Source: Theodoxus fluviatilis | Taxonomy: Eukaryota > Mollusca > Gastropoda > Cycloneritida > Neritidae | DNA: 64,000 nucleotides | Direction of reading: 5' to 3' | NCBI GenBank assembly: GCA_034096865.1 | Contig: JAWQFJ010017476.1 | Span: 20,001-84,000 of the forward strand | Shown here: positions 1-26,675 of the stretch, piece after piece | How positions within the stretch are numbered: position 1 is the stretch's first letter | Layout of the letters: every line of letters begins with the position of its first letter | Translations under genes and position numbers: made by a program | Notes under the pieces: generated by a model | The model's input: the letters and a program-made list of their open reading frames with translations, nothing else | Database searches by the model: none | Told to the model about the DNA's origin: nothing

Positions 1-1286
1 GGCCAGATTGAACATAAATGACAGTTTGTCTTCACTGAAAAATGATATTCTATTTTTACTTATATGGTGGATTCCCCAAGTGTTCTTAATGCAAGAAAGA
101 TGGGACAATACAATTTGTTGATTACCATAGATTTCTTCCCTTTTCTTTCTTTATTTTTTTGGTTGTTGTTTGGTTTTTTGCATGATCGAAAAAAGTTTAT
201 GGTCGGCAGAAAAAAATAGGGTTAATGGGAACCATAATCATAGCTATATTTTCTTTGGCCTTATGGAAATTATGTCATTACCATATATGAAACAGATGCA
301 CTGAAGAAATTTCCCCCCTGCACATGCAAGAGCTAAGAAAATGTACTTGGCAGTCTCTTATTTTTAACATGCCTGACCCTTAATGCGGAGAATGAACTGC
401 TTTTTGTTTGTGTGCAAGTTTATGAACACAATGTGATCTACATGCACACACACACACATGCAAGCACGAATACACACGTTTGCAAGCATGCATGCACACA
501 GACACACACACACACATGCACACACACATATATGCACACACGCATACATGCACACACGCATACATGCACACACACATGCTTACTCACTCATAATCTATCA
601 CACAAAGAGAAAGAAAAGTGGCTCCCTAAACACTCCTTTCATGCATTTGCAGAAAAAGATATTGCTAAAAATGTTTTTGGAAGCAGACATGAGGAAGTCA
701 TTTTCATGTAGTACACACTTAGACTCTGTAAGCATCTGTAGCTGGGATTTCTGGAGCAGTGAGGGCTTGGGTAATGTCATTCTGTGAACCCAAGTCAGTA
801 GTGACTCTGGCACAGTTCGCAATGAATGTGTAATAGACTTGACCCTTTGCATTACAGCAGTGTGCCAAAAATAGTTTGTTCTGATACTATTTTTTCTTCA
901 CTTTTTACAGAAATCATTCAGATGTCAAAACTTGTTTCCATTTCAACACAAACATTTTATTTTATCGAATAAACGCTTGTTTATTGCCTCAACAAGCGTA
1001 ATTTATTAGTTTTGTGCAAAATAGTCTCAGAACTACTTTAACTGGAGCAGAGGGCTATCTCACAAGCCTCTCGTGTGACCTCTATTTGAATATTTCGGAC
1101 GGAATCCTTCCATCATGTGATATGAACTGTGCTAGAGGCTCTTTCACCGGCAGGAAGTCTCTAGTGGACTATAATGGGGTAATGTGTGACATCACATATG
1201 ACTGCACACTAATACAAAAGGTATGTAGATTCCCTGCGATTATGCATACCTGCCACCAGTCTACCATGACATCTTGCATTTTGTAG
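1..1286 (+). other. MKLN1 intron sequence, no exon recognised
   Basis: No conserved coding segment is seen before the exon at 1287. A CA/CACACATGC-rich simple repeat occupies about 430-590; open frames there are products of the repeat. Confidence 0.6.
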
Positions 1287-16663
<15,377 letters not shown>

Positions 16664-16754
16664 TGCTCACTGCAAACAGGCTGGTCAAGCAGGCTGGACA
16701 GGAGAGCGGGTCCAGATTGCAGGACTTGAAGTGTCTTCCTTCACAAGGTGGCAG

Positions 16755-16758
<4 letters not shown>

Positions 16759-16828
<70 letters not shown>
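16759..16828 (+). repeat. (AG)n microsatellite in the MKLN1 3' UTR
   Basis: About 35 AG dinucleotides, 45 bases upstream of the proximal AATAAA, so probably transcribed. Confidence 0.9.
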
Positions 16829-16832
<4 letters not shown>

Positions 16833-16872
16833 TTCCCTGGAGTCACAAAGTGGAGGGATCATCTGTAGCCCA

Positions 16873-16878
16873 AATAAA
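16873..16878 (+). promoter_or_regulatory. MKLN1 proximal polyadenylation signal
   Basis: AATAAA 210 bases after the muskelin stop codon. Confidence 0.5.
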
Positions 16879-18639
16879 CTTTGAAAACCCATGGGAGACA
16901 ACGCACTTGTTCTTGTGAAGAGATGGACAGTGGCAAGGGAAGGATGTGCAAGAACTTCAGGGTAACCAGTGTGATCAACATGTTGTGCTCAGAAAACCTA
17001 CTTTGTAACGTGATTTGGAGAATCTGTCGAGGCTGTTTTACCTGTTGTAAGTGGAGGACTTCTCTCTAGGAACCACAGGAGTTAAAATGGTGATGGAAGT
17101 GGGCATTTGGTGCGCAGTACACAGCTTGAACTAGGAAAGGGATGCAGCGTGTTGTGCAGATCTGTGGGCCCGAGCTGGCCTGCTCCTAATGGTGTTCCAG
17201 GAGCCCCACTTTCAGACTGAGTGCTTTGGCCTCAAAACAGGAGAGCATATTAATGACAGCAGCCGAGCTGGATGTAGGAGGGAAGCCATATCAGTTCAGT
17301 CAAGCTTGATTCTTAGAAGATAGAATGGAAAGAATCATGAAGACTATTGGATTTGAAGTGTCAGTCATGAATTTTGATGTTCAGAGGATGATTGCCGAGT
17401 GCTGAACACTTGATTATGGAAAGATGAATTTGTCAGACAGAGGCTTGACTTGTAGTGGTAGATATTAAACTTTTATGTTGAATGCAGTGAAAGAGCAGAT
17501 TCTATGAGATTGAGGTGCATTCTGAATAGCAGTGAAAGAAACCTGAAGCATGAATGATGAAATATTGTGAAGTGATGCCCATTTTGAGAGCTGGATGCTA
17601 GATTCTGAATAATGAGTGCTCGATTCTGAGAGGTTGTGAGTTCGTTCTTGGATTGCTGCTGGACACTGATTATTACTGGATGAATCCAGAATGACTACAT
17701 GAAACAGGAGATACTGAATTTAGAGAATGACACAGAATTCTTTTTATGGCAAAGGTGGATTGTGAGGACATAAATGTGGTATTTGAATGTCAGATATTCT
17801 GGATTCTGGATTCAGATGGTGAATTTTAAAAGACGGTTCCTGGATTCCAAGATTCATACACTGGCTCCTGAAAGATGGCTGCTGGTCTTGAGAGTGGGGA
17901 GTTGTTTCCTTGGTGACATGCCGGGTGCAGCCAGTTTTGCCTTGTGGGGCTATGGCATCGAGTTCCTGACTCTCCCTCTCCAGCCATAATTTGCTTTGTG
18001 GTTTGCATCGGCACTCTCAGCAAGTCTGCGGTGACATGCGGCCCTTCTCTTGTGGCTGCAGGAAGTCTCACTGTTGGGATGCAAGCATAGTGCTTGCATT
18101 AATTGTTTTCTTTTTACTCACTTGGTGTTGATGGGATCCATCAAGTGAGAACGCCTGATACAAACAAACACATTTATTTGATGATGGATGTGTACTGTAA
18201 TTTTGTATGCGGGTTTGAACTTTTTAATTTCAGCTTTAAAGAAGATGGTTTTCAGTTTGGAAAGAAAACTCTTAGAGAGGAAAGCATTTGATGGCACACT
18301 AAAATCATGTGTGTAAGCCATTGCATGGATGTCACTGCTGTTGACATAGTCCCACTCCATCCAAGCCTGCTGTTGATTACATATGTACATATGAAGACAA
18401 AGTATTATTGGATGAAGGCAGGACGCTTGGTTTCCCCGGCTACCAGAGAATTGCGACATCCCTGTCAGTTGCCAGTCTTTGTAGTGGCATCACCATGAAA
18501 AAGCCTTCTTGACTCATCACTCATAAATACACCTGCAGCAACACAGATAACAGGGTGGCCATTTGTTTTTGTCTCCTCTTTTTTCATGTCTGGTTTTCCT
18601 GCTTGTTTTGTTTAGATGTTAGATTTGTGGTCACTGTGG

Positions 18640-18843
18640 TTTGAGAACCATTGCAACACAGAGAACTACCAGTCCCTCTCCGCCATGGTGTTTGAGAACC
18701 ATTGCAACACAGAGAACTACCAGTCCCTCTCCGCCATGGTGTTTGAGAACCATTGCAACACAGAGAACTACCAGACCCTCTCCGCCATGGTGGTTTGAGA
18801 ACCATTGCAACACAGAGAACTACCAGACCCTCTCCGCCATGGT
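18640..18843 (+). repeat. 51-bp tandem repeat, 4 copies
   Basis: The unit includes TTTGAGAACCATTGCAACAC and ends TCTCCGCCATGGT. It is located in the region downstream of MKLN1. Confidence 0.88.
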
Positions 18844-19376
18844 GGTGACACCTTAGAGCTGTTTCATCCTCGTGCAGATGGTTCATCCAGGAGCTGATGC
18901 GGGAGAGGACTGAGCTGGATATGCGTCGAGGCCTGCACAGCATGGAATAGCTTGGCATCACTTTCCTCCTTTTTACTTGGCTGCCAGTGCAAGACCCCCA
19001 GTTCACAGTGCCAGAAGCAAAGCATGCACTGTCCATATTGATCATGAAATATGCAGCATAACTTTGGTACTTTGTCAAGAAAAGTCACTATTTTCAACCG
19101 CTGATGTCCTTTTTCCCTCATATCTCTCATAAATCAGATATCACTTTGTTGTAAAATGTTGATGATTGTGTTTATATTTCACCACAAGTTTGGTGGCACA
19201 CGTGGATTTTCCTTGCAGTGTTTTATTGAAATCATGTTGTTAAATTTGTGATTTATTTATCTTGCATTTTTAGCATCTACGGAATGTTTCATTAATATTA
19301 CTTGAAGTCTGAATGGATGGAGTTTGTTTTTCCTTTCGTTAAGTAATAACAGAGACCCTAAAGATCTGAAATAAAT

Positions 19377-20701
19377 TCATGCAGCGTCAAGACTTCTGTC
19401 CGACTGTTCTTGTGGATCATCACTGCAATTTTTACCTATCTTCAACCACCAACATGTACTGAATATACTGTTTGTCACACAGTTTGTCACACTGGTGTTG
19501 TTTATTATAAAACTTTTTGTTTAATGTTTCTTTAGTGATTGATGCTAGATCATCTAAATTTAAGGCAAAATCTGGTCATATTAGAACTGATCTTTTTTAC
19601 TCTCCAACTTTGTTTTGTTGAGACAGACATTTTGTTATTGGCATTTTTGCACAAGTACTAGCTTGAGCACTTTAGATTTCTCTGTTTGTGACTTATTGAG
19701 GCTTTCTGCATGAAGGGCTTGGTATCAACATGCACCTGTCTTCCTCTGCACAAACTTCCAGGCCAAAAACAAAATGAATATGGTTACGGTAACCTGACCA
19801 ACCCTTTTTTCTGCAAAATCTAAACTTGTTTCAATAATGCAAAAAATGAATAAGTAACTATATAAAATGACAATGAACTGCTTGCAGTCCTATTGTCCCT
19901 GCCCTATGAGCACTCAGGGAATCCACTATTTAAGTTTTAGAAAGCATTTTCAGTTCAATCTGGCCCCTTCTAAACAGAAAAAAAGTCCAGGCTGACCTAC
20001 CAACCCTTTTCTTTTACTCGTGTTACCTTAGCCAGAACTATATCGTATATGTATTTTGGTTGGCCTTATGATGTATGTGTGTTTGGATCTCCAAAACTGG
20101 AGGCATGCTCCCCATGACTGCCACCAGGTGTCGGTAAACCTGCCTGTTTGGCTGCTCTGAAGGGGAAAAAAGGGAATTGTTTGAGCAAGGGTTTTTCTTT
20201 ATGGTGCCACGCGTTCTGTGTGTGAAATGCTCATCATCGGACTTTGCATGTACTTTGAATGAGAAATTAGCCTGTATCATTGTTCCATGAGAATGGAGAG
20301 TCATAATTTTTTTATGTGATTTGGCATCATGTACTGTTTGCGACAACAATATGTGTTCAGTGATTTGTGTGGAAAAAAAATAATGAGAAAGTTGACACTT
20401 ATGAAATTGGCCCTAACATGTATAAATGAGACTTTGAGAAAGCCTCCTTAAATTTGTTATTAAATGTTATAAAAAGTTTTAGTTTAAAAGTGAAAAGTAT
20501 GCGGAGGTGGTTGATTTGCTGATAATGAATCCAAATATTTCAATTTCGGAGATTGAATCAAACTAATGCTTTTTGTGTAAAACTAACTACTTTATCTGGA
20601 CAAACTATTTAAAAATGCAGTTACCTCTTCTTTTCATTGGGTCCCTCACAGCCTCTCAGTGTGCGTGTGACAAACAGTGGACACATTAACTTGTCTCTCT
20701 G
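19377..20701. other. Intergenic sequence, nothing recognised
   Basis: AT-rich DNA with no conserved coding segment, RNA gene or clear repeat visible to me on either strand. Confidence 0.5.
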
Positions 20702-22069
20702 AGGCATAGAGGCATGTATGTGGTGAGGCCAACACATCGGGTTGTCTGTGAGGCATAGAGGCATGTATGTGATGAGGCCAACACATCGGGTTGTCTGTGA
20801 GGCATAGAGGCATGTATGTGGTGAGGCCAACACATCGGGTTGTCTGTGAGGCATAGAGGCATGTATGTGATGAGGCCAACACATCGGGTTGTCTGTGAGG
20901 CATAGAGGCATGTATGTGGTGAGGCCAACACATCGGGTTGTCTGTGAGGCATAGAGGCATGTATGTGGTGAGGCCAACACATCGGGTTGTCTGTGAGGCA
21001 TAGAGGCATGTATGTGGTGAGGCCAACACATCGGGTTGTCTGTGAGGCATAGAGGCATGTATGTGGAGAGGCCAACACATCGGGTTGTCTGTGAGGCATA
21101 GAGGCATGTATGTGGTGAGGCCAACACATCGGGTTGTCTGTGAGGCATAGAGGCATGTATGTGGTGAGGCCAACACATCGGGTTGTCTGTGAGGCATGTC
21201 AGTGGTGAGACCAACACTTTGGGTATGTGGTGAGGCCAACACAGCGGGTTGTCTGTGAGGCATAGAGGCGTGTATGTGGTGAGGCCAACACTTTGGGTAT
21301 GTGGTGAGGCCAACACATCGGGTTGTCTGTGAGGCATAGAGGCGTGTATGTGGTGAGGCCAACACTTTGGGTATGTGGTGAGGCCAACACATCGGGTTGT
21401 CTGTGAGGCATAGAGGCGTGTATGTGGTGAGGCCAACACTTTGGGTATGTGGTGAGACTAACACATCGGGTTGTCTGTGAGGCATAGAGGCATGTATGTG
21501 GTGAGGCCAACACATCAGGTTGTCTGTGAGGCATGTATGTGGTGATACCAACACTTTGGGTATGTGGTGAGGCCAACACATCGGGTTGTCTGTGAGGCAT
21601 AGAGGCGTGTATGTGGTGAGGCCAACACTTTGGGTATGTGGTGAGACTAACACATCGGGTTGTCTGTGAGGCATAGAGGCGTGTATGTGGTGAGGCCAAC
21701 ACTTTGGGTATGTGGTGAGGCTAACACATCGGGTTGTCTGTGAGGCATAGAGGCATGTATGTGGTGAGGCCAACACATCGGGTTGTCTGTGAGGCATAGA
21801 GGCATGTATGTGGTGAGGCCAACACATCGGGTTGTCTGTGAGGCATAGAGGCATGTATGTGGTGAGATCAACACTTTGGGTATGTGGTGAGGCCAACACA
21901 TCGGGTTGTCTGTGAGGCATAGAGTCATGAATGTGGTGAGGCCAACACTTTGGGTATGTGGTGAGGCCAACACATCGGGTTGTCTGTGAGGCATAGAGGC
22001 GTGTATGTGGTGAGGCCAACACTTTGGGCTGTCTGTGAGGCATAGAGGCATGTATGTGGTGAGGCCAAC
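20702..22069 (+). repeat. 49-bp minisatellite with a variant sub-unit, about 1.4 kb
   Basis: The main unit is AGGCATAGAGGCATGTATGT, GGTGAGGCCAACACATCGGG, TTGTCTGTG. The left half is nearly pure. The right half mixes in a shorter step, CCAACACTTTGGGTATGTGG, in a higher-order pattern. Long minus-strand frames, up to 465 codons, cycle through the same peptide in three frames and are artefacts of the 49-bp period. Confidence 0.93.
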
Positions 22070-22497
22070 CTGGAGAGGAAGACTTCTTTGTGTATAGGAA
22101 GGCATTCCACGTTGTAGTGGTATTTGGTGCTCAGTGTAAGGGCTTCTAGGCTTGCCCGATCTGGCTTTGCCCCCAACAAGGCTGCAGCTTTGAGCTTCAT
22201 GTACATTGTTTTATTTTTGTGTGCCTTTGTTAAGTTTAGTACACTGTAAGTATTGCTCCCATATACAAATTTTGTTTTGTAAATATGACTTCTTTTTTCA
22301 CCCCTCAGAACTCCTTGAATGGTTGTACATGCCTGGGTTTTTAAGAAATAGGCATTAGCATGGAAAAGAAGCAAGGCACAAAATGTTATGCATTTAAGAT
22401 ATGAGTCTCTTTGATGCCATTTCTTTAATATCATATGTTGGCCATCGTCAGTGTTTTATAGGGCTGTTGGAAAATGTTTTAGGAGCTGTGATTTTTT

Positions 22498-23345
22498 TAC
22501 TCACATGCGAAGCAAAAGTGAGTCTATGTACTCACCCTTTTCGTCCGTCCGGGCGTCCGGGCGTCCGGGCGTCTGGGCGTCCGAAAACTTTAACGTTGGA
22601 TTTTTCTCAGAGACTATTAAGTCTATCAATACCAAATGTGGCATGATGGTGTATGATGACAAGGCCTAAAAAAACATACATAGTGACTGGTCCTTGCTTC
22701 AAGGTCAAGTTCGCAGGGGCCATAAATGTTGTCTAAAAAACAGTCATTTTTCACATTTTCTCAATTTTCTCTGAAGTTTTTGAGATTGGATACCTGACCT
22801 ATATATGGTATATAGGGCCAAGTAAGCCCTATCTTTTGATACCAGTTTGGTTGACTTTGCTTCAAGGTCAAGGTCACAGGAGCTCTTCAAAGTTGGATTG
22901 TATACATATTTTGAAGTGACCCTGACCCTGAACTATGGAAGATAAATGTGTCAAACTTAATAATTATGTGGGGCACATGTTATACTTTCATCATGAGATA
23001 CATTTGGTCACATATCATCAAGGTCAAGGTCACTTAGACCCTTATGAAATGTGACCAAAATGGGGTAGTGAACCACTAAAAGTGACCATATCTCATGGTA
23101 GAAAGTGTCAATAAGCACCATTGTGCTTCCTATGTCTTGAATTAACAGCTTTGTGTTGCATGACCTTGGATGACCTTGAAGGTCACATGTATTTTGGTAG
23201 GAAAAATGTGTAAAGCATTTCTTAGTGTATGATGTCATTGGTAGGTTTAGTTGTTTGACCTTGACCTTGAAGGTCACCTGAAGGTCAAGGTCATATAAAG
23301 GTCAAGGTCAAGCATGTGAGTCGTATGGGCTTTGCCCTTCTTGTT
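22498..23345 (+). mobile_element. 840-bp AGGTCA-rich element, copy 2 (HINE-like)
   Basis: Intergenic copy beginning ACTCACATGCGAAGCAAAAG and ending at the GGGCTTTGCCC hairpin plus TTCTTGTT. Its microsatellite reads (GTCCGGGC)n. Confidence 0.88.
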
Positions 23346-23700
23346 TTATGCCTTCTCATAGGAGTTGTTTCAATAGGTTGTACACCGAGTTGAATTTGGA
23401 ATGTTGGATTCAAAATGAAATTCAAAAGCATCATAGCTCCTGACTACTGTAGGATTGGTTTGTCTGGTGGATGACACCCCGGCCCGCACCCCCCACCCTG
23501 CAGCATTTCATATCCTAGCTCACCATGAGACTCAGCATGCAGCTAGAAAGATTCATTTTGCCAATGCTCAGATCACTGTTCATTGATCGCTTCATAAACA
23601 TTTGTACAAAAATGATCAAGTGTAACTGTGAGCTGGCAAGATCAAAATGTCAACAGATAAACATTTCTCCGAGTTAACTGTCAGTATTTTCTTGCTTTTT

Positions 23701-24544
23701 GACTCACATGCGAAGCAAAAGTGAGTCTATGTACTGAGCCGTGTCGTCCGTCCGTCCGTCCGTCCGTCCGTCCGGGCGGGCGTCCGTAAAAAACTTAAAC
23801 GTTGGATTTTTCTCGGAGACTATTAAGTCTATCAACACCAAATGTGGCATGATGGTGTATGATGACAAGGCCTCAAAAAACATACATAGTGACTTGACCT
23901 TGCTTCAAGGTCAAGGTCACAGGAGCCATAAATGTGGTCTCAAAAACAGTCATTTTTCACATTTTTCCAATTTTCTCCCACGTTATTGAGAATGGCGACC
24001 TTAGCTACAAGTGGTATATAGGTCAAAGCAAGCCCTATCTTTTGATACCAGTTTGGTTGACCTTGCTTCAAGGTCAAGGTCACAGGAGCTCTTCAAAGTT
24101 GGATTGTATACATATTTTGAAGTGACCTTGACCCTGAACTATGGAAGATAACTGTTTCAAACTTAATAATTATGTGGGGCACATGTTATACTTTCATCAT
24201 GAGACACATTTGGTCACATATCATCAAGGTCAAGGTCACTTTGACCCTTATGAAATGTGACCAAAATGGGGTAGTGAACCACTAAAAGTGACTATATCTC
24301 ATGGTAGAAAGTGCCAATAAGCACCATTGTGCTTCCTATGTCTTGAATTAACAGCTTTGTGTTGCATGACCTTGGATGACCTTGACCTTGGGTCAAGGTC
24401 ACATGTATTTTGGTAGGAAAAATGTGTAAAGCATTTCTTTGTGTATGATGTCATTGGTATGTTTAGTTGTTTGACCTTGACCTTGAAGGTCACCTGAAGG
24501 TCAAGGTCAAGCATGTGAGTCGTATGGGCTTTGCCCTTCTTGTT
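23701..24544 (+). mobile_element. 840-bp AGGTCA-rich element, copy 3 (HINE-like), best example
   Basis: The 5' end GACTCAC...GTGAGTC forms a hairpin around ATGCGAAGCAAAA. A (GTCC)n run follows at 23744-23775. The body carries about six AGGTCAAGGTCA repeats on both strands, one at 23908-23919. The 3' end repeats GCATGTGAGTC, the inverse of the 5' GACTCACATGC, then a GGGCTTTGCCC hairpin and TTCTTGTT. Both ends abut T-runs. This layout resembles Helentron-associated interspersed elements (HINEs), known from bivalves as pearl and CvA; the assignment is inference. Confidence 0.85.
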
Positions 24545-25513
24545 TTTTTTTTTTGGCATAAGTTTATATTATGTTTGATAACACAGGTTAAACGGAAACA
24601 TTGGCAGAGATTTGGATGGCTTGATCACATAGCATGTTCAACATTGAATGATTGTTATGCAATATTGTTTAAATTCTTCTAATTTTCTTTGTCAAAGAGA
24701 ATTTAGATGTGCAGGCAGGTTGCAGCAATGTCAGGCTGAATTCTTCTGTTGGAATGTCCCTGCATCTGCCATGTGCCCATTAAAGCTTCTTGTATCCTCA
24801 AGCTTTGTACCATTCGTAGGTGTATTCATTGCATGAAAATGCTTGCATTTGGAGAAATGCTGGGCTTACTGGCAAATACTTGCTTGATAATCATGTCTGG
24901 AATAGTTCATCCATTGTCTGTACAGTGTGTGTTCTCTGCTTCAATAATGAGGGTGGAAGAAATGTCTGCTTGAAGACTGCAGCCTTGTCAATGCTGAAGG
25001 TCATGCTTTGTTGGACAATATGCTTTCTCCAGGAGTGCATGATCTCGTATGATAAAAGGTTTGTTTTTCTTTTCTGTACAAAAAGATAAATCATGAAACA
25101 ATTTTGATGAAGTAAAAGATGAATACAATAAAGCCATTACTTGTTGTCTTCTATTCATGTACAAGAAAACTTTTCCCCCAACAATTAAGGACGGTTGGTG
25201 GTGAACCACTGTCCTAAGGCTAGTAAGCAAATGCCGGTTTACTTTTGATAACAAACCATAGCTCTAATGCTGTACTGAAGTGAAGTTTGCCGCAGGACTA
25301 CATGCTTTCCATTAAGTCAGAAGAAAAAAAGGCCCTTTTAAACAAGACCTGATCTCATTCATTTCACTGAATTCCAGTCTCCACACACTGTAAAAAACTA
25401 TTTGAAAAAGAAAACTACTGAGACTGCAGGCCGACCGAGATAAGCAATGTGGGTGGGAGGTGAAGGCAACCTGTATGAAAATGCCTCTGCAGGGTGTAGT
25501 GATGCCAAACAGA
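24545..25513. other. Intergenic sequence, nothing recognised
   Basis: No conserved coding segment or repeat family is recognised here; short open frames lack support. Confidence 0.45.
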
Positions 25514-25727
25514 ATCCAATGCAGATTGGATTGAATTGATGATGTTTTATGGCCTATCATCCTTTGTAGGCTATGTAAGGCCAGTAAGCACGAAAATCAC
25601 TTTAAAACAATATAGAGTAAACGCAAATCAAGTCGCTGTGTCCCTAGTTATTCGCCTCTTACGAATCGCGTAGGGAGACACGGTGGGTCAATTCTTACTC
25701 CGAACCCACAGGGGGATCCAATGCAGA
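25514..25727 (-). mobile_element. SINE-like element with 12-bp target-site duplication
   Basis: The 190-bp body (25526-25715) is flanked by identical ATCCAATGCAGA at 25514-25525 and 25716-25727. On the minus strand it begins CCCCCTGTGGGTTCGGAGTA, has GGCCTTACATAGCCTACAAA near the 3' end, and closes with a short ATCATCAATTCAATCC tail. A 12-bp duplication and a simple tail indicate retroposition. This is the reference copy for the 190-bp family. Confidence 0.85.
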
Positions 25728-26594
25728 GCTCATCTACAAATGCACACATCCCTACAGCAGGGTCCCTTCACAAAACCAGATCATAACCCCACTTTGTACT
25801 GCATGCAGCGGAGATGGTTATCTCCCTTGACATAAGGGGTGCAGGTGGCGGCAAATCTCAGCCAATCTAGATTCTTCCAGGCCCGACACCCTGGAGATGT
25901 ACTGCTCCATCTGCATCTGCCCTTACTCCTCCTTTTCCAGGTTCTGCGCGTTTCTTTGTCCTCTGGTCTATTTATCCTCTGGTCTATTTATCCCCCTAAC
26001 TTTTGTGCAAGCCTCTAACCTGCATGTAGTGGATGTCATTCTGGATGGAATTGTGCTTGCACAAACTTGATATTGACAATTGCATTCCTTGACCACACTT
26101 TAACTATTCGCACCAATTGATGGCCACATCAAACAAGTCCATTTGATGGTCAGTTTGGAAAAGGCATCCCCATATCTAATGCACAAGTCACGTAAAATGA
26201 AATGTACTCTCCATGACCTTGATTCCAGCATGCTCACAGCTTCATTCTACACATCTGCGTGTACTACAGGTAAAAAGATGTGGAAGCCCCCAATCCTTTT
26301 CAGGACTTGATCTCTAGGAAATTCCGTCACACTTTAGCAAGAAACTTATGACTACTTTGTGAACCAATTCAAATCCATGTTCCGTCTGCTCTGATGAATC
26401 CCAGTCTTGATGAAGAGTTGGTACCAGGAAATAAAACACACATGTTCAACATGGAGCAAAAGCATTTTGATTTGATAAAGCAGGTAAAATAAAAACTCAT
26501 TTCTTCTGCCTCCTCAATGCCAAAACATCTACAACTTTGCTCTCACCAAATTCACATACAGAGAGAAATAAAGAGTTCTGTATGATTATACAGT
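25728..26594. other. LSM3 3' flank, nothing recognised
   Basis: No gene, RNA or repeat is recognised between the SINE and the LSM3 polyadenylation signal. Confidence 0.45.
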
Positions 26595-26600
26595 TTTATT
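26595..26600 (-). promoter_or_regulatory. LSM3 polyadenylation signal
   Basis: TTTATT on the plus strand reads AATAAA on the LSM3 strand, 76 bases after its stop codon at 26676. No closer copy is seen. Confidence 0.6.
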
Positions 26601-26675
26601 CATACTTTGAAACTATGAAGAGGTGGAACAAATGGCATGGGACTACAGTTGATGAGTGGGGCAAGGCAGGGACAT

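Larger units (their letters stand above)
16664..19376 (+). other. MKLN1 3' flank / probable 3' UTR
   Basis: No coding exon is recognised here. An AATAAA at 16873-16878, about 210 bases after the muskelin stop, is the nearest polyadenylation signal; another AATAAA at about 19370 is a possible distal one. The stretch holds an (AG)n tract at 16759-16828 and a four-copy 51-bp tandem repeat at about 18640-18843. Whether the long form is transcribed cannot be read from sequence. Confidence 0.45.

Noticed and set aside
1014..1286. 90-codon plus-strand frame before the first muskelin exon
   Set aside because: No resemblance to muskelin or another family; the true exon begins after the TAG at 1284-1286 in a different phase.
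20646..22043. 465-codon minus-strand frame with repeated PHRQPDVLASPHT
   Set aside because: A 49-bp array read in three rotating frames; no non-repeat domain or start context.
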